DNA from: Chryseobacterium oranimense
GTDB taxonomy: Bacteria; Bacteroidota; Bacteroidia; Flavobacteriales; Weeksellaceae
Length of the DNA stretch: 64,000 nucleotides
Assembly: GCF_900129755.1 (NCBI RefSeq)
Contig: NZ_FQWT01000002.1
Location: 806,001 to 870,000 of the forward strand
Reading direction: 5' to 3'
The notes beneath the pieces are model-generated. The model had not been told where the DNA came from. It saw only the letters and a program-made list of their open reading frames with translations, and did not search any database. Positions 1-9,657 of this stretch are shown in pieces (within the stretch, counting starts at the first letter, position 1; each line of letters begins with the position of its first letter). Position numbers and translations under genes: made by a program.

Positions 1-467
1 AGGAAGTTGGATCTGAAATTTTCAGAAATACCGCCTAAAAAGCATGAAAACGGAAGGTTTGCCTCTTTACAAAGGTGAGAAACCAAAGTGGAAGTAGTTG
101 TCTTTCCGTGAGTTCCTGCTACGGCAATACAATCCGTATTTTCTGTAATCAGGCCTAAAACTTTAGCACGTTTCAGAACTTCAAACTGGTTCTGATTGAA
201 GTAATCCAGAATTCCTAATGTTTTAATAGCAGGGGTATAAATTACCAAGGTATCTTCTTTTTGAAGACGGGTTATTCTTTCATCAATGAGGTCTTCAAAA
301 ACAATATCAATTCCTTCTTTCATTAACTGTTCTGTAAGCTTGGTGTTGGTTTTGTCATAACCCAGCACTTTTTTACCGGAAGCATTGAAATAGCGTGCCA
401 AAGCACTCATTCCGATACCTCCGATTCCTACGAAGTAATAATTTTGATATGTTTCTAAAATCTTCAT
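1..467 (-). CDS. murC: UDP-N-acetylmuramate--L-alanine ligase, N-terminal part
   Basis: The first 155 codons of MurC, which adds L-alanine to UDP-MurNAc in the cytoplasmic phase of peptidoglycan synthesis; the rest lies beyond the window edge. The translation starts MKILETYQNYYF, followed by a Rossmann-type GIGGIGMSALA motif near residue 14 and the Mur-ligase ATP loop AGTHGKTTTSTL near residue 117. The ATG at 465-467 is the first in frame. It is the last visible gene of the dcw cluster, 60 nt downstream of murG, and that gap holds a stop-overlapping inverted repeat. Identity is secure from the motifs and position. Confidence 0.95.
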   Translation of the reverse strand, partial: MKILETYQNYYFVGIGGIGMSALARYFNASGKKVLGYDKTNTKLTEQLMKEGIDIVFEDLIDERITRLQKEDTLVIYTPAIKTLGILDYFNQNQFEVLKRAKVLGLITENTDCIAVAGTHGKTTTSTLVSHLCKEANLPFSCFLGGISENFRSNF

Positions 468-489
468 TCTTTTTGTATTAATGTATTTT

Positions 490-531
490 GTAAAATGTAT
501 TCATGTATGCTTTGTCATTAATACATTTTAC
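490..531 (-). repeat. Inverted repeat overlapping the murG stop codon
   Basis: Perfect 12-bp arms, GTAAAATGTATT (490-501) and AATACATTTTAC (520-531), enclose an 18-nt loop. The murG stop (TTA on the plus strand, 528-530) lies inside the right arm. A closely related repeat sits in the same position at the end of murD (2929-2986), and the loop string GCTTTGTC recurs in the murD-mraY gap (4365-4372). There is no T-run, so it does not look like an ordinary terminator. A role in RNA processing or translational coupling is inference. Confidence 0.7.
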
Positions 532-1640
532 ATTGTACTTTTTACAGTTTTAAATATCTCATCCACAATCTCTTTTGCTGCGTTTGGCTTGGCAAAGTAT
601 TCCAGGTTTTGAGACATTTCTTTTCTTACATTTTCACTGCTGCAGATTTCTTCCAGTGTATTCCAGAATTTTTCCTGCATTTCAGAGTCTTTTACCATTC
701 TGGCTGCATTTTTTTCAACCAGGTTCATGGCGTTTTTGGTCTGATGATCTTCCGCCGCAAAGGGGAAAGGGACCAGAAGAACGGGTTTTCTAGCTACTGC
801 CAGCTCTGAAATGGCAATGGCTCCTGCTCTTGAAACGATAACATCAGCTGCAGAATAGGCCAGCTCCATATCTCTGATGAATTCTCTCAATTGAATCTGA
901 GATCCGAGATCCGAGATCCGGGATTCGTTGTTTAATTCATGGTAATCCAGTTTTCCGGTTTGCCAGATCAGCTGATATCCTTTTTCTTTAAGGTTTTCCA
1001 GGTTATCTTTCCAGGCATTGTTTAATGTTCTGGAACCTAAGGAGCCACCTACAGAAAGGATGGTAAGTTTGTCTTTATCAAGACCCATTTTTTCTTTTGC
1101 CAGAGCTGTTTCTGTCATTCCTGTAACAATATTCTCACGAATAGGATTGCCGAGGAATTTTATTTTTTCGGAAGGAAATCCTTCTACTTTCGGATATGCA
1201 GTGAAAACGGCTTTGGCTTTTTTGCTTAAAATCTTATTCGTTACTCCTGCATGGGCATTCTGCTCCTGAATGAAGATCGGAATTCCCAGTCTGCTGGCTT
1301 CATATAAAGCGGGTCCGCTCGCGAATCCACCCGTTCCTATAGCAAAATCCGGGGCGAAGTTTTTAATGATCTTCTTTGATTTAGAAAGGCTTTTCAGAAT
1401 TTTGAAAGGCAAACCTAAATTCGAAAACAAGTTTCCCCTGTCAATTCCTGCGATATCAATTCCTTCAATTTTATAACCGGCCTGGGGAACTTTTTCCATT
1501 TCCATTTTCCCGTTGGCTCCTATGAACAAAAATTCTGTATCCGGAAATCTTTTTCTGATCTCATCTGCAATGGCAATAGCCGGGAAGATATGTCCTCCTG
1601 TTCCACCGCCGGATAATACTACTTTTAATTTTTTGTTCAT
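528..1640 (-). CDS. murG: UDP-GlcNAc--undecaprenyl-PP-MurNAc-pentapeptide GlcNAc transferase
   Basis: Membrane-associated GT28 glycosyltransferase that turns lipid I into lipid II on the inner face of the cytoplasmic membrane. The 370-residue length is normal. The glycine-rich donor loop GGGTGGH is at residues 11-17, a second G-rich loop (SVGGSLGSRTLN) near 195 marks the C-terminal Rossmann domain, and SRAGAIAISELA near 270 is the nucleotide-sugar signature. The ATG at 1640 gives MNKKLKVVLSGG, a canonical start. It lies 23 nt downstream of ftsW and is presumably co-transcribed with the dcw cluster. Its stop codon is buried in an inverted repeat. Confidence 0.97.
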   Translation of the reverse strand: MNKKLKVVLSGGGTGGHIFPAIAIADEIRKRFPDTEFLFIGANGKMEMEKVPQAGYKIEGIDIAGIDRGNLFSNLGLPFKILKSLSKSKKIIKNFAPDFAIGTGGFASGPALYEASRLGIPIFIQEQNAHAGVTNKILSKKAKAVFTAYPKVEGFPSEKIKFLGNPIRENIVTGMTETALAKEKMGLDKDKLTILSVGGSLGSRTLNNAWKDNLENLKEKGYQLIWQTGKLDYHELNNESRISDLGSQIQLREFIRDMELAYSAADVIVSRAGAIAISELAVARKPVLLVPFPFAAEDHQTKNAMNLVEKNAARMVKDSEMQEKFWNTLEEICSSENVRKEMSQNLEYFAKPNAAKEIVDEIFKTVKSTM

Positions 1641-1663
1641 TTTTATTTTGTTACTGATGATAC

Positions 1664-2902
1664 CTAAGCGATATCATTAATTTCTGCTACACTTTGTTTT
1701 TTGCCCATTCCTTCTTCATCATATATCTGGATTCTTGAGCTTATATTTAAAATAATTCCAAGCTGGAGATAGGTAACCAGCATGGAGGTTCCTCCATAAC
1801 TTATCAGTGGCAATGGCTGTCCTGTTACCGGGATCAGGTTGATGGCTACAGCAATATTCACAGCAAGCTGGACAAAAATCATCACCCCGAGACTGAGCAC
1901 GAGAAGCGAGCCGAAAAAGGCGGGCATTTTGCTTGCGATCATTACAATCCTGATCATCATGATGAGATACAGGCTGATAAGGAAGGCTGCCCCGATTAGT
2001 CCATATTCTTCTACAATCACAGCAAAAATAAAGTCGGAGGCGGATTGTGGAAGCATTTGTTTTAATGCACTTTTTCCTGGCCCCATTCCTGTAATTCCAC
2101 CATGTACGATGGCTGCTTTGGCCTGCATAACCTGGTAGTTTTTTGCTTTTACACTTTCATCATCCACATCGGCTGTTTTTGCCTTGCTGGAAGTAAATGT
2201 TTCAATACGGCTCATCCATGTATGCACACGGTTTCCACCGATGAGGTTAGTATTTAAAGCAATAATCAGAAATAATATAATGGCTATAAAGGATGAAGAG
2301 ATAAATCCTGCAATATATTTCCAGTGAAGCTGTCCGATAATCAGTACGATTACAGAAACCATCAGAATCATCAATGCTGTGGAACCGTTATCTTTTGCAA
2401 CCAATACAAAAACCAGCAGGATAGGCCCGAAAATATACATAATGTTCTCTATCGGAAGCCTTTCCCTTGTTATTTTTTTGGTCAGGTACCTGCAAAGGTA
2501 AATGACGAGCATGAGGAAGGCGAATGATGACGGCTGGAATGAAATGGGGGTTCCGGGAATTTTCAGCCATCTTGAAGCACTGGCTCCGTCAATAGTCTGA
2601 CCTGTAAACATGGTAACAATGAGCAAAACGATCATGAGCCCAAGCAATATACTGCTGAGCTTTCCGATGTACTCATATTTGATCATTCCAACGACTCTCA
2701 TGATCACAAGACCTAAGACGACAAAGAACATATGCTTGATGACGTGACCTGTTGTGGTCCCGTTATTAACAATATATTCCAGATTTGAACTTGCCGAGTA
2801 TACAGGGAAAATAGAGAAAATGGAGATCACAAGGATGACCATCCAAAGTACTTTATCGCCCTTTAGCAATTCAATTCTGTTTTCTGTGTTCTGTTCGTCC
2901 AT
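1664..2902 (-). CDS. ftsW: Lipid II polymerase / cell-division protein FtsW
   Basis: SEDS-family integral membrane glycosyltransferase that polymerises septal peptidoglycan together with FtsI. The 412 residues start with a short basic cytoplasmic leader and then hold about ten hydrophobic segments. The family signature INLIPVTGQPLPLISYGG is visible near residue 365, and the large extracytoplasmic loop (residues about 215-270) is hydrophilic and lysine-rich. It lies between murD and murG, the usual dcw position, which argues for FtsW rather than its paralogue RodA. The gap to murD (2903-2982) holds another palindromic spacer. Confidence 0.95.
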   Translation of the reverse strand: MDEQNTENRIELLKGDKVLWMVILVISIFSIFPVYSASSNLEYIVNNGTTTGHVIKHMFFVVLGLVIMRVVGMIKYEYIGKLSSILLGLMIVLLIVTMFTGQTIDGASASRWLKIPGTPISFQPSSFAFLMLVIYLCRYLTKKITRERLPIENIMYIFGPILLVFVLVAKDNGSTALMILMVSVIVLIIGQLHWKYIAGFISSSFIAIILFLIIALNTNLIGGNRVHTWMSRIETFTSSKAKTADVDDESVKAKNYQVMQAKAAIVHGGITGMGPGKSALKQMLPQSASDFIFAVIVEEYGLIGAAFLISLYLIMMIRIVMIASKMPAFFGSLLVLSLGVMIFVQLAVNIAVAINLIPVTGQPLPLISYGGTSMLVTYLQLGIILNISSRIQIYDEEGMGKKQSVAEINDIA

Positions 2903-2928
2903 ATTATATTCTGTATTGTTGTATTCAT

Positions 2929-2986
2929 GTAAAATGTATTCATGAATCTGAAACCATTAATACATGAGTACTTTAATACTTTTTAC
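2929..2986 (-). repeat. Inverted repeat overlapping the murD stop codon
   Basis: Arms GTAAAATGTATT (2929-2940) and AATACTTTTTAC (2975-2986) pair at 11 of 12 positions. The murD stop (2983-2985) occupies the same place in the right arm as the murG stop does in its repeat (490-531). The left arm is identical in both. This argues for a shared element rather than chance AT-richness, though what it does is unknown. Confidence 0.6.
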
Positions 2987-4314
2987 ATTTCCTTTAATAC
3001 CTGCTCTTTAAACTGTCTTCCCCTGTCTTCATAGCTTTTGAAAAGGTCAAAACTTGCGCAGCATGGTGAAAGTAAAACCGTATCACCGCTTTTTGCCAGT
3101 GATTTTGATATTTTCACGGCCTCTTCCATGCTTGACGTGTCATAAATAAATTCTTTTTTGTCTTTAAAGAATTCTATAATCTTCGTGTTGTCTATTCCTA
3201 AGCAGACAATCGCCTTTACTTTTCTTTTAACAAGATCCTCGATTTCTGTGTAATCGTTTCCTTTGTCTAAGCCTCCAACAATCCAGACTGTCGGGGTTTT
3301 CATACTTTCCAGCGCGTAATAGGTGGCATTTACATTCGTCGCTTTACTGTCGTTGATGTATTTTACACCGTTGGTTTCGGTTACAAATTCCAGTCTGTGC
3401 TCTACCGCCTGGAAAGTCATCAGCGAGTTTCTGATGCTTTCGTTGTTGATTTCCAGTATTTTACCGGCTATTGAAGCGGCTAAGCTGTTGGCAACATTGT
3501 GATTTCCAAGAAGAGAAAGTTTGTCAATTTTCATTGAAAATTCGTCCTTCATTTTTACCACGATCTCATCATTGTTAATGAAACCTCCTTCAGACAATTT
3601 TTCTTTGGTTGAGAAAGGAATCATCTTAGCTTTTATTTCCAGCTTTTCAAGAATGTTTTTGCTCATTTCATCATCTTTGTTATAGATGAAGAAATTATCA
3701 TTTTCCTGGTTTTCTGCAATTCTGAATTTGGCTAAAGCATATTCTTCATAATTGTAGTTGTATTGGTCCAAATGGTCCTGCGACAAATTAAGCAGCAGGG
3801 AAATATAAGGCCTGAAGTTCTGAATATCATCCAGCTGGAAAGAGCTTACTTCCAGAACATAATATTCATGGTTCTCATCAGCCACCTGTCTGGCAAAGCT
3901 GTATCCTATGTTTCCTCCCAATCCTACATTCAGTCCGTCGTTTTTCAGGATGTAGTAGATCAGGGAAGTTGTTGTTGTTTTTCCGTTGCTTCCTGTAATG
4001 GCGATGATCTTGGCATCAGTAAATTCTGATGCAAATTCAATTTCAGAGGAAAGTCTTATTCCTTTTTCATGAATTTTATGAACGATCTCTGCCTTTTTCG
4101 GAATTCCGGGGCTTTTCACAATCCAGTCTGCATCTAAAATTCTTTCTTCGTTGTGGTTTCCTTCTTCAAATTCAATTTCATTTTCGATTAAAAACTGCTT
4201 ATAGTTATCCTTAATAGCTCCTTTGTCTGAAAGAAAAACTTCCAGACCTTGTTTTTTCGCTAAATAAGCAGCTCCGCATCCGCTCTCTCCACCTCCTAAA
4301 ACAACTATTTTCAT
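2983..4314 (-). CDS. murD: UDP-N-acetylmuramoyl-L-alanine--D-glutamate ligase
   Basis: Cytoplasmic Mur ligase that adds D-glutamate to UDP-MurNAc-L-Ala. The 443 residues show an N-terminal Rossmann fold (VVLGGGESGCG, residues 4-14), the ATP loop GSNGKTTTT at 108-116 and the C-terminal motif IVGGLDKGNDY near 346. Active-site NDSKATN (about residues 318-324) matches the family. It sits between mraY (86 nt upstream) and ftsW. The spacer before it has a 7-bp inverted repeat (GTATTAA 4349-4355 with TTAATAC 4373-4379). Confidence 0.97.
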   Translation of the reverse strand: MKIVVLGGGESGCGAAYLAKKQGLEVFLSDKGAIKDNYKQFLIENEIEFEEGNHNEERILDADWIVKSPGIPKKAEIVHKIHEKGIRLSSEIEFASEFTDAKIIAITGSNGKTTTTSLIYYILKNDGLNVGLGGNIGYSFARQVADENHEYYVLEVSSFQLDDIQNFRPYISLLLNLSQDHLDQYNYNYEEYALAKFRIAENQENDNFFIYNKDDEMSKNILEKLEIKAKMIPFSTKEKLSEGGFINNDEIVVKMKDEFSMKIDKLSLLGNHNVANSLAASIAGKILEINNESIRNSLMTFQAVEHRLEFVTETNGVKYINDSKATNVNATYYALESMKTPTVWIVGGLDKGNDYTEIEDLVKRKVKAIVCLGIDNTKIIEFFKDKKEFIYDTSSMEEAVKISKSLAKSGDTVLLSPCCASFDLFKSYEDRGRQFKEQVLKEM

Positions 4315-4400
4315 ATTTATTCTTTTGTAAAATATATAATGTAAAAATGTATTAATGTAATTTGGCTTTGTCTTAATACTTCATACTTTATACAAAATTT

Positions 4401-5642
4401 TTATCTCATTTTTAATGTGATCAGGCATAAAATAGCCAGCATTACCCCAATGATGATCATTCTGTTTACGATCTTACTTTCATGGAACCCTCCTTTCTGG
4501 TAGTGGTGGTGTAATGGTGACATTCTAAAAAATCTGTTATTCTGGGCATATTCCAGCCCGTATTTTCTTTTTCTGTATTTGAAGACTACAACCTGCAGCA
4601 TCACAGAAATATTTTCAATCAGGAAGATCCCGCATAAAACAGGAATAAGAAGTTCTTTTCTCAAAATGATGGCTAAAACGGCAATCACTCCTCCAAGCAT
4701 TAAACTCCCTGTATCGCCCATGAAAACCTGTGCCGGATAGGTGTTGTACCAGAAGAAACCGATAACAGCCCCTACCATGGCTACTGCAAAAATGGTCGTT
4801 TCCCCCATATTGGGAAGGAACATGATGTTGAGGTAATCCGCAAAAATAATGTTCCCGGAAAGGTAGGCAAACAGGGCAAGGGTAAGCAGTATGACAGCAC
4901 TGGTTCCTGCGGCAAGTCCATCAATTCCGTCTGTGATATTGGCTCCGTTCGATACAGCTGTTACGATGAAAATAACGATAGGTATAAAGACAATCCATGC
5001 CCATTCGTGGGCATCTTTATCATTCATCCAAAACAGAATTCCACTGTAATCGAATTCATTATTTTTAGCAAACGGAACAGTAGAAACAGTAATTTTTTCT
5101 GTAGGCATGAAATTCTGCTCTACATTGTTTCTGTTCACCACCTTTGCATCTGCATATTTTCTTTTAACGGTGATATCCGGGTGGAAATACATTGTAATTC
5201 CGACGATTAGCCCTAATCCGACCTGGCCTACAATTTTAAATTTTCCGCTCAGACCGTCTTTATTTTTCTTGATTTTCTTTAAATAATCATCCAGAAATCC
5301 TATGGCACCCATCCATAACATTGAAACCAACAGCAGGACAATATATACATTGGTGATTCTCGTAAAGAGCAGCACCGGAATAATGGTTGCAATAATGATG
5401 ATCAGTCCTCCCATGGTAGGGGTTCCTTCTTTCTGCTTTTGCCCGTCTAATCCGAGGTCACGTACAAGCTCTCCCATCTGTCTTGCACGCAGGTAGTTGA
5501 TGATCCTTTTTCCATACACAAGAGCAATGATCAGGGAAAAGAGAACGGCAATACCGGCACGGAAAGAAATGTATTTCAACATTCCTAATCCCGGTATGTG
5601 AATTCCCTGACTTGTTAGATATTCGTATAAGTAGTATAACAT
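4401..5642 (-). CDS. mraY: Phospho-MurNAc-pentapeptide translocase
   Basis: Polytopic enzyme that transfers phospho-MurNAc-pentapeptide to undecaprenyl phosphate, giving lipid I. The aspartate motif GFLDDYLKK, the [12 protein letters not shown] segment, GDTGSL and the C-terminal HHHYQKGG motif are all present. At 413 residues it is about 50 longer than E. coli MraY. The extra sequence forms a hydrophilic insert (about residues 160-215) between membrane segments, which I know as common in Bacteroidetes. Start ATG at 5642. The 79-nt gap to murE is AT-rich with repeated ATGAT strings and no gene. Confidence 0.96.
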   Translation of the reverse strand: MLYYLYEYLTSQGIHIPGLGMLKYISFRAGIAVLFSLIIALVYGKRIINYLRARQMGELVRDLGLDGQKQKEGTPTMGGLIIIIATIIPVLLFTRITNVYIVLLLVSMLWMGAIGFLDDYLKKIKKNKDGLSGKFKIVGQVGLGLIVGITMYFHPDITVKRKYADAKVVNRNNVEQNFMPTEKITVSTVPFAKNNEFDYSGILFWMNDKDAHEWAWIVFIPIVIFIVTAVSNGANITDGIDGLAAGTSAVILLTLALFAYLSGNIIFADYLNIMFLPNMGETTIFAVAMVGAVIGFFWYNTYPAQVFMGDTGSLMLGGVIAVLAIILRKELLIPVLCGIFLIENISVMLQVVVFKYRKRKYGLEYAQNNRFFRMSPLHHHYQKGGFHESKIVNRMIIIGVMLAILCLITLKMR

Positions 5643-5721
5643 AATTTCTATTCTTAATAAATGATCAATGATGATTGATGAATGATGTATCGTTTACCAT
5701 TAATCAATTATCGATTATAAT

Positions 5722-7182
5722 TTACTTGCTCATTAGCTTCCAAAGCTCGTTGATGGTTTCTTTATCATCAAAATGATGTTTCACACCATTGATTTCCTGA
5801 TAGTTTTCGTGACCTTTTCCGGCTACCAATACTATATCTTTTGGTTCTGCAAACCTGATTGCCATTTTTATCGCTTCTTTTCTGTCCGGAATTGAAGTGT
5901 ATTTGCTGAAGTTCTGAGGTTCAACACCTGCTTCAATTTCCTTGATGATCTGGGCAGGATCTTCTGTTCTCGGGTTATCCGAAGTGATAATTGCCAGGGT
6001 TGATTTTTTTGTGGCAATATTTCCCATTTCAGGTCTTTTCGAGTGATCTCTGTCGCCTCCGCATCCGAAAACGGTGATCAGTCTTTCGTTTTTTGTCCTG
6101 ATATCATTGATGCTGTCCAGAATATTTTCCAAAGCATCCGGAGTGTGGGCATAATCTACAATAAAGAAGATTCCGCCGTCAGATCTGAAGGTTTCGAATC
6201 TTCCGGAAACTCTATTTAACTTACTGATCGCCTGCAAAATTTCATCCTGTTCAAAATCAAGCTCGGAAGCAATTCCGAAAACCAGCAGTAAATTGTAAAT
6301 GTTGAATTTTCCTGTCAGTGTTGTCCAGAATTCTTTTCCATTGAAATTCAACAGCATCCCGTTGAAATCAATTTCCAGAGATTTCCCGTGGTAGTCTGCC
6401 ATGGTTTTCATAGCATACGACTTTTTCTTTGCTTTTGTATTCTGAAGCATCACCATTCCGTTTTTATCATCCACATTGGTGATGGCTATGGCCGTATCTT
6501 CCAGTTCATCGAAGAATCTTTTCTTTGTTTTCAGGTATTCATCAAATGTTTTATGATAATCTAAGTGATCATGAGTAAGATTGGTGAAACCGGCCACTTT
6601 AAAATGCAGACCTTCGATTCTGTTCTGGGCAATTCCGTGAGAACTTACTTCCATAAAAGCGTATTCACAGCCTTCCTCAACAGCCTGAGCTAAAATCTTA
6701 TTGATGGTAATAACATCCGGAGTAGTATGGGTTGCAGGAATAATTTTCTCGCCGATTCTGATCTCCACAGTAGAAAGCAGTGCGGAATCATAACCTAAAT
6801 TTCTGAACACATCAAAAAGAAGAGTAGATACAGAAGTTTTTCCATTGGTTCCGGTAACTCCGATTAATTTAAGTTTCTGAGACGGGTTTCCATAAAGGTT
6901 AGAAGCAAGATGACCTAATGCCTTTGATGAATCTTTCACCTTGATATAGGTTACATTTTCATTCAATGTTTCAGGAAGCTCTTCGCACACTACTGCTTTT
7001 GCACCTTTTTCAACAGATGATGCAATGTATGAATGTCCGTCTGCAACGGTTCCCCTCACTGCTATATAGAGCGAGTTTTCCGTAACCTTTCTGCTGTCGA
7101 AAGCCAATTCTGAAATCTCACGGGTATCATCACCGTGAATTTCTAAAACTGGGATCCTTTTTAATAATTCTGTTATTATCAT
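5722..7182 (-). CDS. murE: UDP-MurNAc-L-Ala-D-Glu--meso-2,6-diaminopimelate ligase
   Basis: Mur ligase that adds the third residue of the stem peptide. The ATP loop GVTGTNGKTS lies near residue 110. The signature SDNPRTEDP (DNPR) near residue 400 is the known marker of the meso-diaminopimelate-specific enzyme, so DAP-type peptidoglycan is expected. An in-frame TTG at 7191 would add three residues. I prefer the ATG at 7182, which gives MIITELLKRIP as in homologues. A small hairpin (7190-7208) ends 8 nt before this start codon. Confidence 0.96.
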   Translation of the reverse strand: MIITELLKRIPVLEIHGDDTREISELAFDSRKVTENSLYIAVRGTVADGHSYIASSVEKGAKAVVCEELPETLNENVTYIKVKDSSKALGHLASNLYGNPSQKLKLIGVTGTNGKTSVSTLLFDVFRNLGYDSALLSTVEIRIGEKIIPATHTTPDVITINKILAQAVEEGCEYAFMEVSSHGIAQNRIEGLHFKVAGFTNLTHDHLDYHKTFDEYLKTKKRFFDELEDTAIAITNVDDKNGMVMLQNTKAKKKSYAMKTMADYHGKSLEIDFNGMLLNFNGKEFWTTLTGKFNIYNLLLVFGIASELDFEQDEILQAISKLNRVSGRFETFRSDGGIFFIVDYAHTPDALENILDSINDIRTKNERLITVFGCGGDRDHSKRPEMGNIATKKSTLAIITSDNPRTEDPAQIIKEIEAGVEPQNFSKYTSIPDRKEAIKMAIRFAEPKDIVLVAGKGHENYQEINGVKHHFDDKETINELWKLMSK

Positions 7183-7189
7183 TTTTATC

Positions 7190-7208
7190 AATAGGATTTT
7201 ATCCTATT
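7190..7208 (-). promoter_or_regulatory. Hairpin just upstream of the murE start codon
   Basis: AATAGGAT (7190-7197) and ATCCTATT (7201-7208) form a perfect 8-bp stem with a TTT loop, ending 8 nt before the murE ATG. There is no T-run. It could lower ribosome access to murE within the long dcw transcript, but that is inference. Confidence 0.45.
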
Positions 7209-7250
7209 CTTTGTTAAATCGTCTTCTTCGAGACTGGTTCTTCTTATTTT

Positions 7251-9242
7251 TTAATTCTGCAGAGACAAATAAATTCTCTGGTTCTTGCTGATTATGGTGC
7301 CTTCCAGCGGAAATTGTTCCTTGATTCTTCCAACCCCTTTATAATCAACTCTGTATCCTAAGTTTTCCAATTGCGGAATGACATTTTTACCGATCAGTCC
7401 GACTACGCTTGGCATTTGTTTATTATTTACAGCTATTTTAATATTAGGCTCTACCATTTTATTCAGGTTCACCTTTCTGTCTACCAGCATTTCTTTTTCG
7501 ATATTCTGAGGTGTTTTCAGGAATGTTTTTCCTGCGATTTCTTTAAATACCGGTGCTGAAACGGATCCTCCATAAAAACCTTTGGCGGTATTCGGTTCGC
7601 TGATCATTACGTAGCAGGTGTACTTCGGATGATCTGCGGGGTAGAAACCGGCAAATGATGCGCGATATTTCATCGGACCGGGAAGCCAGTATTCAAACCT
7701 TGCGGTACCTGTTTTTCCTGCCATTTTCAGGTTAGGAGTAAAGATGCTTCGTCCGGTTCCTTTTTCCACTGCTTTAGTCAGGGCACTGGTCATCATTTTA
7801 ATGGCTTTTTCGGAGGCCATTTTATTGACCATTACTTCCGGTTTGGCGCTGTAGATTACTTTGCCGTCTTTCATGATCTTATCGATGAAGAGAGGTTTAA
7901 GCATTTTACCGCCGTTGGCAACGCCATTATAGAAGGTTGTTAACTGCAATAAGTTGATATTCGATGAATAACCATAAGAAATAGAGGCTAATGTGGCAGC
8001 GTTCCATCTCTTGTTTTGCGGTGTTACGATCTTCGGTTTTGTGATGCCCGGAAGTTCGATATCCATTTTATCGAATAATTTCCATCTTTTCAGGTGGTCA
8101 AGGAAGATCTGAGGCTTATCTGCATAATATTTGGTAATCAGTTTTGCTGTTCCCACGTTACTTGATTTCGCTAAAACATCACTGATGTCGTAAGTTCCTC
8201 CGCCGTGGCCGTCTGAAATCCTCTGTTTGGCATAGGTCCAGACGCCGCCTCCTACATTTACCGTTGTATTTTCATCGATGAAGCCATCGTCCATTGCTGC
8301 TAAAAGAGAAATGGTTTTAAAGGTAGAACCCGGCTCAATATTATCTTTTAAAGCATAGTTGTAAGAATCTTCATATTCTCCGTCTTCTGTCCTCCTAAGA
8401 TTGACCAAAGCTTTTACTTTTCCGGTTTCTGTTTCCATAACGATCACCGTTCCGTGTTTTGCTTCAAAATTGATCAGCTGCTTCTCTAAAGCGGAGTGGG
8501 CAATGTCCTGAATTCTAAGGTCTAAGGTGGTATAAACATCTTCGCCGTCCACAGGTTCTTTTACTTTCCAGTAATCGATTGGTTTCCATTGGGAAGAGTT
8601 GATTCTTTGTTCTAGTCTTTTACCGTCGGTTCCGGTAAGATATTTTGAAAATGCTCCTTCCAGACCGGCTTTCACTTCACCGTTGTCTATACCGATAGTT
8701 CCGGCTCCGATCTCTGAGGTGGCAAGCTCACGCTTATAATTTCTGTCTACGATAAAGCCTCCTTTATTTTTTCCTTTTTTGAAAATCGGGAAGTTTCTGA
8801 TACGGTCATACTGATCGAAATCAAGCCCTTTTACCAAAGTATAGTACTGATTTTTCTTTCTCTTCTGTTCGTCGAATTTCTTTCTGAATTCTGTTCTGGG
8901 TTTTCCGAACATCTTACTTAAGGAATCCGTAAGCGCACCAATGTTGTTGCTGTATATCGTATCTTTCATGGTTTTGAAATCAAGATAGATATCGTAGCGC
9001 ATTACTGTTGTGGCGAGTATGGAGCCGTCTGAGGCAAACAGGTTTCCGCGGGCAGCTTTCAAAGTGGCCTCACGGTAGTTTTTATTAATGTAATCGTCTT
9101 TAATTTCCTGAACATTAGTGTTTTGCAGGATTACTATCCTGGCAAGAAACATCACAAATACGCACAGAACTCCCACTGCGAAGAGGTAGCCCCACCTTAA
9201 CGTTTTTTTACGTTTGTTATCGTATTCATTTTGTTTTTGCAT
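7251..9242 (-). CDS. ftsI: Septal peptidoglycan transpeptidase (PBP3/FtsI) with PASTA domain
   Basis: Class B penicillin-binding protein that cross-links septal peptidoglycan. A basic cytoplasmic tail and one membrane segment (residues about 16-38) are followed by the PBP dimer domain and the transpeptidase. The three catalytic motifs are STFK (306-309), SSN (360-362) and KTGT (511-514). A C-terminal PASTA-like domain (about 605-663, beginning MPSVVGL) is typical of Bacteroidetes FtsI and absent from E. coli FtsI. The start codon overlaps the end of the ftsL-like gene by 17 nt, suggesting translational coupling. Confidence 0.96.
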   Translation of the reverse strand: MQKQNEYDNKRKKTLRWGYLFAVGVLCVFVMFLARIVILQNTNVQEIKDDYINKNYREATLKAARGNLFASDGSILATTVMRYDIYLDFKTMKDTIYSNNIGALTDSLSKMFGKPRTEFRKKFDEQKRKKNQYYTLVKGLDFDQYDRIRNFPIFKKGKNKGGFIVDRNYKRELATSEIGAGTIGIDNGEVKAGLEGAFSKYLTGTDGKRLEQRINSSQWKPIDYWKVKEPVDGEDVYTTLDLRIQDIAHSALEKQLINFEAKHGTVIVMETETGKVKALVNLRRTEDGEYEDSYNYALKDNIEPGSTFKTISLLAAMDDGFIDENTTVNVGGGVWTYAKQRISDGHGGGTYDISDVLAKSSNVGTAKLITKYYADKPQIFLDHLKRWKLFDKMDIELPGITKPKIVTPQNKRWNAATLASISYGYSSNINLLQLTTFYNGVANGGKMLKPLFIDKIMKDGKVIYSAKPEVMVNKMASEKAIKMMTSALTKAVEKGTGRSIFTPNLKMAGKTGTARFEYWLPGPMKYRASFAGFYPADHPKYTCYVMISEPNTAKGFYGGSVSAPVFKEIAGKTFLKTPQNIEKEMLVDRKVNLNKMVEPNIKIAVNNKQMPSVVGLIGKNVIPQLENLGYRVDYKGVGRIKEQFPLEGTIISKNQRIYLSLQN

Positions 9243-9591
9243 CTGTACTGTCTAGTTTTATAAGCAGTTTATGAGGATGGTTTTCCAAAGTCATCAGTGA
9301 GTCTTTGGCGACTTCCTTCCCCAGTTGCGATTCCATTTTTACTTTGATCAGCTTACTCTGGGCGTAAGCGTTTCTCGATTTATATTCTTCAGTTTCTTCT
9401 TTTAATGCATTGACAATTTTGATCTTTTTGTTGACAAGGTGATTGCTGTAAATCATTGCCATCATCAGAACAAACAACAGTAAAAAATACTTGTAATGAG
9501 TTTTAATCTCATCACGGTTCAGAAAGTTCCCTTTTATAATGTCTATAAAAGTGAGCTTTTTCTGAGGGCGGTTTGTTGTTCTTTTTGCCAC
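9226..9591 (-). CDS. ftsL: FtsL-like divisome protein
   Basis: Small bitopic protein of 121 residues. It has a basic cytoplasmic N-terminus, one membrane helix (about 36-52) and a charged periplasmic helix with coiled-coil character, the architecture of FtsL/DivIC scaffold subunits. Sequence conservation in this family is low, so the call rests on topology and position between rsmH and ftsI. The start is GTG at 9591 (GTG GCA AAA AGA), as no ATG precedes the membrane helix. The gap to rsmH (9592-9657) is AT-rich with no gene. Confidence 0.8.
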   Translation of the reverse strand: MAKRTTNRPQKKLTFIDIIKGNFLNRDEIKTHYKYFLLLFVLMMAMIYSNHLVNKKIKIVNALKEETEEYKSRNAYAQSKLIKVKMESQLGKEVAKDSLMTLENHPHKLLIKLDSTDAKTK

Positions 9592-9657
9592 GCTGTTTTA
9601 TAATTGATGACTGATAAATGATGGGTTGATCCGAATCATTCAATCATATTTTATCAT

